From Haemonchus contortus (Eukaryota > Nematoda > Chromadorea > Rhabditida > Trichostrongylidae), in the NCBI GenBank assembly GCA_000469685.2, contig LS997565.1, positions 25,847,272 through 25,911,271 on the forward strand: a DNA stretch of 64,000 nt. Direction: 5' to 3'. Shown one piece after another: positions 63,942 to 64,000 of this stretch. The first letter of the stretch is position 1, and every line of letters starts with the position of its first letter. Under the pieces are notes generated by a model, which did no database searches, had not been told where the DNA came from, and saw only the letters and a list, made by a program, of their open reading frames with translations. Position numbers and translations under genes: made by a program.

Positions 63942-64000
63942 CTGAACTTGAGAAGTGGCTTTTTAAGTATTTCCAAATTTTCTACAGTTTTTCGAAAGAC

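Overview
This window is eukaryotic, gene-poor DNA full of transposon relics. It most likely comes from a strongylid nematode, with a hookworm (Ancylostoma-like) the best guess. The reasons are: a Cys-loop ligand-gated channel fragment split by a very short (59 bp) intron, several other short (about 60 bp) introns with TTTCAG-like acceptors, many degraded mariner/Tc1 elements including one close to the HSMAR1 type (from memory, hookworms carry such an element, called bandit), and no operons, ribosome binding sites or long ORFs of a bacterial kind. The species call is an inference. No search was run.

Layout. Positions 1-5000 hold nothing I can name. Between 5.0 and 26.6 kb lie five minus-strand copies of a tRNA-derived SINE (5.0, 8.3, 17.5, 21.1 and 26.3 kb), three copies of a roughly 500-bp inverted-repeat MITE (16.0, 22.6 and 24.6 kb), a 168-bp MITE (21.4 kb), and two GC-rich foldbacks with 25-bp arms (18.9 and 20.5 kb). 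A complete mariner with 27-bp perfect inverted repeats (28.4-29.7 kb) sits inside one copy of a tandemly duplicated host segment. A second complete mariner, HSMAR1-like, is at 31.8-33.1 kb, and a deleted mariner relic with an internal hairpin is at 37.2 kb. From 40.5 kb come a 261-bp MITE with a 6-bp target duplication and a 154-bp TA microsatellite. From 45.0 to 48.5 kb there is a broken Tc1/mariner-type transposase, a CCHC zinc-knuckle (gag-like) relic and a third full-length mariner. A fourth MITE copy lies at 49.7 kb, a Tc1-like MITE at 56.5 kb and two plus-strand SINE copies at 58.6 and 59.5 kb.

The only convincing host genes are at the right edge. Two exons of a Cys-loop receptor (62737-63104, plus strand) meet, tail to head-on, a minus-strand gene for a secreted or GPI-anchored N-glycosylated protein (63151-63941, extending past the window). 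If the receptor gene continues beyond the window, the minus-strand gene is nested inside one of its introns. Several further exon-like segments with good splice sites (27.8, 37.6, 40.0, 43.5, 60.6 and 61.3-61.8 kb) are listed at low confidence. None can be named, and all transposase genes seen are broken.
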